From Oligoflexia bacterium (GTDB lineage Bacteria; Bdellovibrionota; JAFGOL01): 8,888 bases of DNA. Positions 1 through 6,234 of this stretch are shown here, one piece after another. A program made the translations under genes and the position numbers. The notes beneath the pieces are model-generated. The model was given only the letters and a program-made list of their open reading frames with translations. It had not been told where the DNA came from and made no database searches. Where the stretch lies: contig JAFGOL010000274.1 of assembly GCA_016926495.1 (NCBI GenBank), positions 1 to 8,888 of the forward strand, read 5' to 3'. The stretch's first letter is position 1. Each line of letters opens with the position of its first letter.

Positions 1-396
1 AAGCGGCCTTATTTTTTCGCTTTCAGCCTCGGTTAGAAGCCTTTTTATCCAGACAAAATATTTTTTATTGGAGATGGAAGACAAGACCCTCAGGTACCTG
101 AGACCAAGTTTTTTGCTCAGGATTTCGGCAATCTTTTTTTTGTTCTGTATCATCCTGGGCGACGCGTAAAGCGAATCTACTTCAACCGTTGTAGCCAGTG
201 CTTCCCTGTTGCGATCATAGATCTCGCCGCGTTTTGACGACAGCTTGATCTCGGTCCTGTACTGGCGTTCGGCGAGGTCAGCTATTTTTTTAGAGGGCAG
301 TACCTGCAGGCGGAATGCCTGGACGACTAATACAAAAAGCATTATCAATATTACGGTAAATACAATCGCGATCCTCTTACAGGTCAGATCCTTCAA
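1..396 (-). CDS. ftsI: FtsI / class B penicillin-binding protein, N-terminal part (runs off left edge)
   Basis: This is the N-terminus of the septal peptidoglycan transpeptidase (PBP3/FtsI, or its SpoVD/PBP2b relatives), which crosslinks septal peptidoglycan on the outer face of the inner membrane. The 132 visible residues show a short basic cytoplasmic tail (KDLTCKR), one membrane segment at about residues 9-25, then the class B hallmark RGEIYDRN at residues 56-63 followed by LA. The transpeptidase domain with its SxxK serine lies outside the window. I chose the TTG at 396-394 because an AGGGAG ribosome site (410-405) sits 8 nt upstream. An in-frame GTG at 405-403 has no spacing from that site. 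The gap to the ftsL stop is 12 nt, so the two are probably co-transcribed. Family assignment is firm; FtsI versus SpoVD cannot be settled from this piece. Confidence 0.86.
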   Translation of the reverse strand, partial: MKDLTCKRIAIVFTVILIMLFVLVVQAFRLQVLPSKKIADLAERQYRTEIKLSSKRGEIYDRNREALATTVEVDSLYASPRMIQNKKKIAEILSKKLGLRYLRVLSSISNKKYFVWIKRLLTEAESEKIRPL

Positions 397-408
397 AAAA
401 TTCACTCC

Positions 409-672
409 CTATTTAAGATACCTGAACTGTTTTTCCACGGGCTTGTCAAGCCCCAGGCGCTCCCTGGCATACGCCTCCACCCTCTCGGGAGAAAGCTCCC
501 TCGCGTATTGCAGCCTTATCCTGCGGTTTTCCTCTATAAGTTTTTTCTTTATGGAAGCAAGGTCCTGGTACTCATAACCGTAACGGATAACCTCGAGCCT
601 GGTCCACAGGTATCCGATCAGGCCCGACATAACAATAAGTATGAATGCAATTACGCGTTTTTTTCCGTGCAA
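409..672 (-). CDS. ftsL: FtsL-type cell division protein
   Basis: This is a small bitopic divisome protein. FtsL forms a periplasmic coiled coil with FtsB and helps activate FtsW-FtsI. The 87-residue product has a basic start (HGKKR), one membrane helix at about residues 6-24, and a charged coiled-coil stretch at about 25-57. It then has the conserved FtsL-like tail SPERVEAYARERLGL. Position between rsmH and ftsI is the classical FtsL location and supports the call more than sequence, since FtsL diverges strongly. I chose the TTG at 672-670 because GGAG (683-680) lies 7 nt upstream. A longer TTG start at 705 would overlap rsmH by 20 nt and has only a CAGGG directly abutting it. With the chosen start the gap to the rsmH stop is 13 nt. 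Confidence 0.78.
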   Translation of the reverse strand: MHGKKRVIAFILIVMSGLIGYLWTRLEVIRYGYEYQDLASIKKKLIEENRRIRLQYARELSPERVEAYARERLGLDKPVEKQFRYLK

Positions 673-679
673 TGCGTGT

Positions 680-683
680 CTCC
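680..683 (-). promoter_or_regulatory. Ribosome binding site deciding the ftsL TTG start
   Basis: GGAG lies just after the rsmH stop codon (TGA at 688-686) and 7 nt before TTG at 672. This favours the shorter ftsL reading over the overlapping TTG at 705. Confidence 0.6.
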
Positions 684-685
684 GT

Positions 686-1612
686 TCAGCGTATTTTTTC
701 GGCAACCCTGAGCTTGGCGCTCCTTGCCCTGTTATTCAATTTTACTTCAAAATCGTCCGCAATTAACGGATTTTTTACCGGGAACCTGAGATCAGGGACC
801 ATGCCGCACAGGCAGCGCGCAAGGCCTTTGGGGCAGACACAGGGATCAACGTGCCTTTTAAAAATATTCTTAACGATCCTGTCTTCAAGGCTGTGAAAAG
901 AAATCACGCATATCCTGCCCCCGGGATTCATGAGATCGATTGCCTTTTCAACCCCGGTTTCAAGGGAATCAAGCTCACCGTTCACTTCAATCCTGAGAGC
1001 CTGAAATGTTTTTGTGGCAGGGTCAATTTTGAGTTGTCTACTTACCCTTGCGGGAATGGATTTATGTATGATATCCCTGAGTTCCAGCGTTGACGTAATC
1101 CTGCCTTTTTTTCTTTGTTCCGTTATATTACGGACGATCGCCCTGTAAAAGGATTCTTCTCCGTAATTTTTTATTATTTTTGCCAAATCGTGCCCTGTAT
1201 AGTCATTTACAACCGCTTCGGCGGTGAGTTCCTGCCTGGTGTCATACCTCATGTCAAGCGGACCTTCACGGGTAAAGCTGAAACCCCGTTCGGGATTATC
1301 AACGTGAACACTTGAAAAACCCAAATCAAAAACAAAACCGTCGGCCTTTTTGATATTGAAAAAAGCCAGCACATCGTCCACGTTCTTATAGTCGGTATCA
1401 ACGATTTTTACGTTTTCCGGCGAAAATTTTTTCCGCAGGTACTCCGCGTTAAGGGGATCACGATCAATGCCTATCACCGTAATATTACGAACAGCCTCAA
1501 GGATAGCCCCAAGGTGACCGCCCCTTCCGGCGGTACAGTCAACAAAGACCCCGCCGTCCTTTACAGACAGGTTGTTAATTACTTTTTCCTTTAAAACCGG
1601 AATGTGGTCCAT
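686..1612 (-). CDS. rsmH: 16S rRNA (cytosine-1402-N4)-methyltransferase RsmH (MraW)
   Basis: This SAM-dependent enzyme N4-methylates C1402 of 16S rRNA in the decoding centre. At 308 residues it has the normal family length. Visible signatures in order are HIPVL near the N-terminus, the SAM-binding loop DCTAGRGGH (25-33), DLGFSS (96-101), GFSF...GPLDMRYD (110-124), PATKTFQALRIEVN (198-211), ISFHSLEDRIVK (237-248), and RARSAKLRVAEK near the C-terminus. A Cys-rich CxCP...CxCG segment at about 258-270 is also seen in many RsmH proteins. The ATG at 1612 follows the stop of the upstream gene by 5 nt, with an AGG-containing sequence just before it. Location upstream of ftsL and ftsI is the standard dcw arrangement. 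All expected motifs are present and nothing looks degraded. Confidence 0.97.
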   Translation of the reverse strand: MDHIPVLKEKVINNLSVKDGGVFVDCTAGRGGHLGAILEAVRNITVIGIDRDPLNAEYLRKKFSPENVKIVDTDYKNVDDVLAFFNIKKADGFVFDLGFSSVHVDNPERGFSFTREGPLDMRYDTRQELTAEAVVNDYTGHDLAKIIKNYGEESFYRAIVRNITEQRKKGRITSTLELRDIIHKSIPARVSRQLKIDPATKTFQALRIEVNGELDSLETGVEKAIDLMNPGGRICVISFHSLEDRIVKNIFKRHVDPCVCPKGLARCLCGMVPDLRFPVKNPLIADDFEVKLNNRARSAKLRVAEKIR

Positions 1613-1617
1613 GAGAC

Positions 1618-1995
1618 CTAATTTCTATCATAAAAAAGGCTGCTGATCGAGGCAATGCCTCTTTGAGGCAATACCATTCCCTTTGTAATGTATGCCCTTA
1701 ATGAATCATTCCTGGGCGCGTAACCCAGAACATATATAACGGCCATGGCAACAAGCAGCAACGCGAGCACTACCCTGAGGGGTATAAACCCTATGTACAC
1801 CTTTTTGATTTCCCTCTTTCCGGAATGGTCGGACAATCTGGCGGGTTCATTTTTTCCACTGAACTTGTTTACAAGGAGCTTCCTGTATTTTTCCTCAAGG
1901 TCCCTTATCGCCCTGTCCTTTTTGGATATCTCGGCTTTCAGTGTTGCTATTTCCTGTTTAAGATCCATGCAATATCTTTGATATTTCCCTTCCAT
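1618..1995 (-). CDS. Unrecognised coiled-coil, single-TM protein at the head of the dcw cluster
   Basis: I do not recognise the family. From the ATG at 1995 the product is 125 residues. It has a charged helical, probably coiled-coil N-terminal half (MDLKQEIATLKAE... to about residue 44), a polar linker, one strong membrane helix (GFIPLRVVLALLLVAMAVIYVLGY), and a C-terminal tail of about 32 residues. The positive-inside pattern (KREIKK before the helix) places the coiled coil in the cytoplasm. The gap to rsmH is 5 nt, so it belongs to the dcw transcript. It is not MraZ: there is no sign of the AbrB-like fold and it has a membrane helix. The start is uncertain. TTG at 2043 would give 141 residues but overlaps the divergent gene and uses TTA-rich codons; ATG at 1968 would give 116. 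None has a good ribosome site. It may be a lineage-specific division-linked membrane protein, but this is inference. Confidence 0.7.
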   Translation of the reverse strand: MEGKYQRYCMDLKQEIATLKAEISKKDRAIRDLEEKYRKLLVNKFSGKNEPARLSDHSGKREIKKVYIGFIPLRVVLALLLVAMAVIYVLGYAPRNDSLRAYITKGMVLPQRGIASISSLFYDRN

Positions 1996-2033
1996 CGCTT
2001 TACTTATCGGTAAGTATTTGCTTAACTTTAACC

Positions 2034-2465
2034 ATGTCGCCAATAATATTTCTAATTTTTCTGTCCATGAAATCTGCCGCCCCGGTCCCGTACGCGGACA
2101 TCGAAGCAGGGATCGTCCTCGGGGACTACAGTCCCAGAATGGGAATTAAAATCTCGCTGTTAAACAAGAATGAAAAGATCATTGTGGGCGGAGCACTGAA
2201 CCTGACCCTTAAGGAAGAGGAGAGCATAAAGGGAATAAGCGGGACCATACTCTATGCCCTGTACGAAAGGGAGAGATGGGAATTTACCGGCGGCATTGAA
2301 ACCGGGCTTGAACTGTCAAGCTCGGAGCTTTCCATGCTGGCCGGTATATGCTCCTCCCTGAGCTACCTTATACGGCAAAATACATTCTTCAGGACCAGCC
2401 TAGGGATAAACCGGGGAATTGACTTAAACGTCTACCTGCTGAGCGGCGTCCTGATCGGCCTTTAG
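2034..2465 (+). CDS. Unrecognised small beta-strand-rich, probably exported protein
   Basis: The product has 143 residues and no family I recognise. A hydrophobic start (MSPIIFLIFL) followed by SAAPVPYA looks like a signal peptide, with cleavage possible near residue 21, although it lacks a basic n-region. The rest alternates polar and apolar residues in about eight short stretches separated by turn-like segments (NKNE, YERER, NRGID). That pattern suits a small beta-barrel or beta-sandwich at the outer membrane or in the periplasm. The last residue is Leu, not the aromatic residue typical of porin-like barrels. Codon use (CTG, ATA, AGG) matches neighbouring genes, which argues that it is real. 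The start overlaps or abuts the divergent dcw-head gene, and no clear ribosome site is visible; ATG at 2067 is an alternative. Its stop overlaps that of the convergent coiled-coil gene. Confidence 0.65.
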   Translation: MSPIIFLIFLSMKSAAPVPYADIEAGIVLGDYSPRMGIKISLLNKNEKIIVGGALNLTLKEEESIKGISGTILYALYERERWEFTGGIETGLELSSSELSMLAGICSSLSYLIRQNTFFRTSLGINRGIDLNVYLLSGVLIGL

Positions 2466-4126
2466 TCGTCTATTCTGTTCATCATCCTCTTTTTCTCCTC
2501 CATGTTCCTCTGTCTTACTTTTTCCAGCTTGTCCTTGAACTCCAGCCTGAGGGATTCAATCCTCGATGCGTACTTTTCCTCGTTCTGCGCTATCATTCGA
2601 TCAAAATTATTCTTCTGCTCTTCAAGCCTGTCCTTTGTGTGTTGTTCCATTTCCCTTCTGATGGCGTCGGACTTTTCCTTCTCTACCTTTAAAGCGGCGG
2701 CCGACTTGTCCTTTTCAACACGCAGGTCCTCCTCGTGCTTTCGCTGGGTCTGCTTCTGCATTTCAAAAAACCTGTCCTGCGCCTCCCTGATCTTGGATTC
2801 GGCCTCTGACTGTATTTTTACCACCGAGGCGGCGTGCTCCTTGTTTATATTTGACACCCTGTCCAGGTATATCTTCTGCATGTCCCTTTGCTGTGAACTG
2901 AAATCCTGCTTAAGCATCTTTAATTTCTGATCCGACGTGTACCTTTCGTCCTCGATAATGCTTTTATATTCCTTGTCCATGTATTCATTCTTTGCCTCGT
3001 GCATCTTGTTGGTTTTCTCTATTTCATTGCTGAAATACCGGGCCTGCCCTGCCATCTCGTTGTGCAGGCTTTTTGTAATCTTGTTCTGGTCCTCAAGGTT
3101 GCCTTTTTTCATCTGTTCGATCATGGCCTGGTTACGATCAATATTTTCCGAGCGCTCGGCTTCGAAAGCGTTGATAAGGTTATCGAGCCTCTCCCTGTTA
3201 TTTTTGCGCTCGTTAAATATGTCCCTGTCGGACTTGCCTTTTTGCACAGCTATCATCGAATCATACTTGTTGCTTGACTCTGTCAGCCTGTTTCCGTATT
3301 CTTCCTGTAAATCATTGATCGTGCTATCCAGGGTTTCGTCGTTTTGGGCAATCCTCGTGTTTGCCTCCCTTTTATAATCCTCCCGGGCTATATCCGCGCG
3401 GCTTGAAATATCATCGATATTACTGTTAAAAAGCGCTTCGTTTTCCCTGATGGCACTGGTAAATTTTGTTTTCTGGTTTTCAAGATCACTTTTCCTGCGC
3501 GCTTCAAGATTTTCATACTTTTGCTGCTGGGCGTATAGCATCCTGTCATAATCACGCTGATCATTCTCGATATTTTCAGAGATTATATTCTGGTATTCCC
3601 TCTCCCTGTTTTCTATATTGGAATGGTGCTCTCCCCTGAGTTTTTTTACCTGGCTGTCATAGTTGTTACGCTCTTCCCTTAACGTGTTTTTATAATTATA
3701 GTCCCTGTCTGCCACCGTGTTTTCGAAAGCCTCTTTCTGGTCGCTTAACCTGTCATTATATCCCTTTACAGCCCTGTCCAGATCACTGTTATATTTTATC
3801 TTTGACTGCTCCAGCCGCCTCATGTATTCGGTGCGGGCGTCGTTAGCCTCTTTTTGCAGCTTTTCCTTTACGGTCGCGTACCTTTCCTCGTGCTGGTTTT
3901 CACGGTCCCTCATGCGCCTTTCGTAAAAATCACGCTGGTCCTTGCTTTCCTTTGCCTGCTGATTCTGAAGATCAACTATCTTGTCCTGTGTATTCTCTTT
4001 ATATGAGTCAACCTTGTCCCTGTGCTGCTGCTCCCTTGTCTTCATTCTCTCTTCATAAGATTTCCTCAGATTGTCCACATAGGCGGAATCATAGGTCCTG
4101 CCGCTTTTAACTCCGTTTACAGCCAT
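2462..4126 (-). CDS. Giant hendecad-repeat coiled-coil (rod) protein, function unknown
   Basis: This 554-residue protein is almost entirely helical and highly charged. It contains no Pro, Cys or Trp and has no signal peptide or membrane helix, so it is probably cytoplasmic. Numbering from the chosen Met, hydrophobic residues recur every 11 positions. Aromatic residues or His favour positions 24+11n (Y101, Y112, Y123, F134, Y145, Y156, H167, Y178 in the clearest run). Ile/Leu/Val/Met favour positions 28+11n (L105, L116, L127, V138, L149, V160, I171, I182). The phase holds without a slip to about residue 534. Both tails are short and rich in basic residues. I chose ATG 4126 because AGAGG (4134-4138) lies 7 nt upstream; ATG 4144 has no comparable site. 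A filament, spacer or scaffold role is plausible but unproven, and the neighbours do not identify one. Confidence 0.85.
   Translation of the reverse strand: MAVNGVKSGRTYDSAYVDNLRKSYEERMKTREQQHRDKVDSYKENTQDKIVDLQNQQAKESKDQRDFYERRMRDRENQHEERYATVKEKLQKEANDARTEYMRRLEQSKIKYNSDLDRAVKGYNDRLSDQKEAFENTVADRDYNYKNTLREERNNYDSQVKKLRGEHHSNIENREREYQNIISENIENDQRDYDRMLYAQQQKYENLEARRKSDLENQKTKFTSAIRENEALFNSNIDDISSRADIAREDYKREANTRIAQNDETLDSTINDLQEEYGNRLTESSNKYDSMIAVQKGKSDRDIFNERKNNRERLDNLINAFEAERSENIDRNQAMIEQMKKGNLEDQNKITKSLHNEMAGQARYFSNEIEKTNKMHEAKNEYMDKEYKSIIEDERYTSDQKLKMLKQDFSSQQRDMQKIYLDRVSNINKEHAASVVKIQSEAESKIREAQDRFFEMQKQTQRKHEEDLRVEKDKSAAALKVEKEKSDAIRREMEQHTKDRLEEQKNNFDRMIAQNEEKYASRIESLRLEFKDKLEKVRQRNMEEKKRMMNRIDD
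2507..4057 (-). repeat. About 47 tandem 11-residue (33-nt) hendecad units within the rod protein
   Basis: This is a protein-level periodicity, not a near-identical DNA repeat. By my count of 47 slots at residues 24+11n, 28 are Tyr, Phe or His and 3 are Leu. Of 47 slots at 28+11n, 38 are Ile, Leu, Val, Met or Tyr. Spacing therefore alternates 4 and 7, the a/h seam of a hendecad coiled coil (11 residues per three turns). The strongest block is residues 101-182; weaker blocks have polar residues in the aromatic slot. Nucleotide identity between units is low, so expansion would be old. Confidence 0.75.
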
Positions 4127-4133
4127 AACGATA

Positions 4134-4138
4134 CCTCT
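4134..4138 (-). promoter_or_regulatory. Ribosome binding site setting the rod protein start
   Basis: AGAGG is 7 nt before ATG 4126. The same AAGAGGTAT context precedes the pruA start at 7878, which supports this choice over the upstream in-frame ATG at 4144. Confidence 0.6.
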
Positions 4139-4266
4139 TGTCATTCATGCTTACAAGAAACATGCCAAAAGATACTTCCAGTAATATCAGGTGGTTGCAG
4201 ACAAAGGCTTCGCCATTTTTTTGGCTCAACGGTAGGGTTAGACATAGTTTTGACTAAAAATCACTG

Positions 4267-6225
4267 TCAGGAACCGACAAGGCTTTCAAAAGAGAGAAAC
4301 TGGGACGCATTACCTATAACACCGACCAGATCGCCTTCCTGGAATTTATATCCGGGGTCAGGATTTGTAACAAGCTCGTCACTACGGATTATGCTCACAA
4401 CGGAAACCCCGGATGCCTTACGTATATTAAGCTCCTGCAATGTTCTGTTCGCCAGGGAGCTTGCCGGATTGACCAGGTACCATTTAAGCTGAATCGAATG
4501 CTTTGACTGCTTAAGTTTTGAAATTACATGGTAATCGGAATAAGCGCTGTAAAGAGGCGCGTAAAGTTCCTTTCTCAGCACATCGCTGTAATTCTGGATC
4601 TGGGCCACGGGGAATTTGAGATTTAAAAGGGTCTGCATCGCAAATTCCAGGCCGGCCTCAAACTCCGGTTCCACAACCATTGAAACACCCTCGTTATAAA
4701 GGTCCTTTACCTGTTCCAGCCCTTCCGCCCTTGCTATTATGCTTAAGCCGCGGTTCTGCTGCAGCGCCAGCCTTACAATTACCCTTGAGTGCTCTATGAC
4801 CGGGGTTGTAATAAGAAGCAGCCTCGCAGACTTAAGCCGCGCAGCCTCGAGCACAGGCTCGTAAACGGCATTGCCGTAGATAAGCGGGCACTTGTTACTC
4901 CTGCATATTTCCACCCGGCGGTAATCATTGTCTATAAAAATATATTTAATCTCCAGATGACCCAGTAAATCAGCTATATGCGAACCAATCTGCCCTGCTC
5001 CCACGATAACGACATGATCGTAAAGCCCGGTTTTGGGAATATTCATTGTTTCAAACGGATTTGCCTTCATAAACCTTTTACGCAGGGAATAAACCGGCGC
5101 GGCCAGTCCCGACATCAGCGGAGTTATAAACATGGTAATTACCGCTGCCGTTATAACAAGTGAATACAGGTACCGGTCTATGGAACCCGTTGAAACACCG
5201 ACCCGCGCGAGAACAAAAGAAAGCTCGCCTATCTGGCCAAGGCCCAACCCGACCGCAATGGGAATAATGTTTCCGTATTTAAAAATTTTTGCCAGGCTGC
5301 CGAAAATAATTCCCTTACCGGATATTACCGCAGCAACAAGTACAAGTACCGTCTGCCAGTTATCGACCAGGAAGACAGGATCAAGCAGCATGCCCACAGA
5401 CGTAAAAAAGAGCAGACTGAATAAATCTCTCAGGGGTATTATATCGCTCAAAGCCTGGTAGCTGTAGTCGGACTCGCTTAACACCATGCCGGCCACAAAA
5501 GCCCCGAACGCAAAGGACAGGCCGAAAACATGGGTGACATACCCAACTCCCAAACCGATTACTATAACGGAAAGTATAAAAAGCTCCCTTGACTGCCATT
5601 TTGAAACATACCTTAAAATATAAGGAAGCAGTTTTGTTCCCAGGAAGATCATCAGTAAAATAAAAACAAGGGCCTTTACTATAGCAAGGTACAAAACATG
5701 GAATCCGCCTTCCGGGTTTTTTATCATGGGCAGTATTACCATCATGGGAATAACGGCGATGTCCTGAACTATCAGCATTCCGATCATTACCTTGCTTGAA
5801 AGCGTGCCCATCCATCCCCTGTTCATAAGGGTTTTAAGGATTATCATCGTGCTGGACAGCGAAATCAGCGCTCCAAGCCAGACAGCGGAAACAAAATCCA
5901 TGTTCAGCCATATGCCTAGGAAGTACCCCAGTAACATGGTAAGGACAAGCTGCACCGGCGTACCAATAAGGGCAATCCTGCGTACCGGCCTTAGCCTGCT
6001 GAACGAGAATTCGAGTCCAAGGGCAAAAAGAAGAAGCGCAACGCCTATCTCCGCCAGTTTTTCTATATCACCGGGTTGCGACACGGTAATGCCCCCGGTA
6101 TACGGACCTATAAGGATGCCCGCAACTATATAACCCAAAATAAGAGGCTGTTTTAACCTGTGAGCTATTACGGCACAAACAAAGGCAAAGGTGATAATTA
6201 TAACAACGTCACCGGCTAATCCCAT
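4267..6225 (-). CDS. Kef/CPA2-type monovalent cation:proton antiporter with RCK_N and RCK_C domains
   Basis: This inner-membrane protein exchanges a monovalent cation (K+ or Na+) for protons. Residues 1 to about 380 form the CPA2 exchanger domain with roughly 12 membrane helices, including the [11 protein letters not shown] motif (31-41), FALGLEFS (67-74) and the ion-site QD pair in [10 protein letters not shown] (Q154, D155). Residues about 403-520 form an RCK_N/TrkA-N Rossmann domain with GAGQIG (409-414) and acidic residues ending the second strand (IDND, 431-434). Residues about 571-650 match an RCK_C/TrkA-C domain. At 652 residues it is longer than E. coli KefB/KefC, which lack RCK_C. 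Nucleotide or other ligand binding at the RCK part probably gates transport. GAGGGAG (6230-6236) precedes ATG 6225 and overlaps the pruA stop. The 9-nt gap indicates a pruA operon. Whether it carries K+ or Na+ is not visible. Confidence 0.9.
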   Translation of the reverse strand: MGLAGDVVIIITFAFVCAVIAHRLKQPLILGYIVAGILIGPYTGGITVSQPGDIEKLAEIGVALLLFALGLEFSFSRLRPVRRIALIGTPVQLVLTMLLGYFLGIWLNMDFVSAVWLGALISLSSTMIILKTLMNRGWMGTLSSKVMIGMLIVQDIAVIPMMVILPMIKNPEGGFHVLYLAIVKALVFILLMIFLGTKLLPYILRYVSKWQSRELFILSVIVIGLGVGYVTHVFGLSFAFGAFVAGMVLSESDYSYQALSDIIPLRDLFSLLFFTSVGMLLDPVFLVDNWQTVLVLVAAVISGKGIIFGSLAKIFKYGNIIPIAVGLGLGQIGELSFVLARVGVSTGSIDRYLYSLVITAAVITMFITPLMSGLAAPVYSLRKRFMKANPFETMNIPKTGLYDHVVIVGAGQIGSHIADLLGHLEIKYIFIDNDYRRVEICRSNKCPLIYGNAVYEPVLEAARLKSARLLLITTPVIEHSRVIVRLALQQNRGLSIIARAEGLEQVKDLYNEGVSMVVEPEFEAGLEFAMQTLLNLKFPVAQIQNYSDVLRKELYAPLYSAYSDYHVISKLKQSKHSIQLKWYLVNPASSLANRTLQELNIRKASGVSVVSIIRSDELVTNPDPGYKFQEGDLVGVIGNASQFLSFESLVGS

Positions 6226-6234
6226 CGTACTCCC

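Noticed and set aside
2455..2475. Shared terminator between the convergent genes
   Set aside because: The stop codons overlap directly and no hairpin with a T-run is visible around them.
2502..3377. Plus-strand open frames, rich in Ser/Cys/Phe/Leu, opposite the rod protein gene
   Set aside because: They are antisense reflections of a Glu/Lys/Arg-rich coding sequence and show no ribosome sites, family motifs or sensible composition.
2507..4057. 33-nt periodicity considered as a CRISPR-like or tandem DNA repeat
   Set aside because: There is little nucleotide identity between units; the period is in the encoded protein, and the region is one long coding sequence.
4223..4237. GGCTCAACGGTAGGG, resembling a tRNA D-arm
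   Set aside because: No TpsiC arm (GGTTCGA-type), no matching acceptor stem and no anticodon arm can be formed in the 122-nt gap.
4145..4266. Terminator or promoter between the antiporter gene and the rod protein gene
   Set aside because: Only a 3-bp GGC/GCC stem near 4207-4214 is present and no spaced -35/-10 pair is convincing.
5381..5815. Minus-strand alternative frame inside the antiporter gene
   Set aside because: It is an out-of-frame reading within a well-supported transporter with intact motifs.
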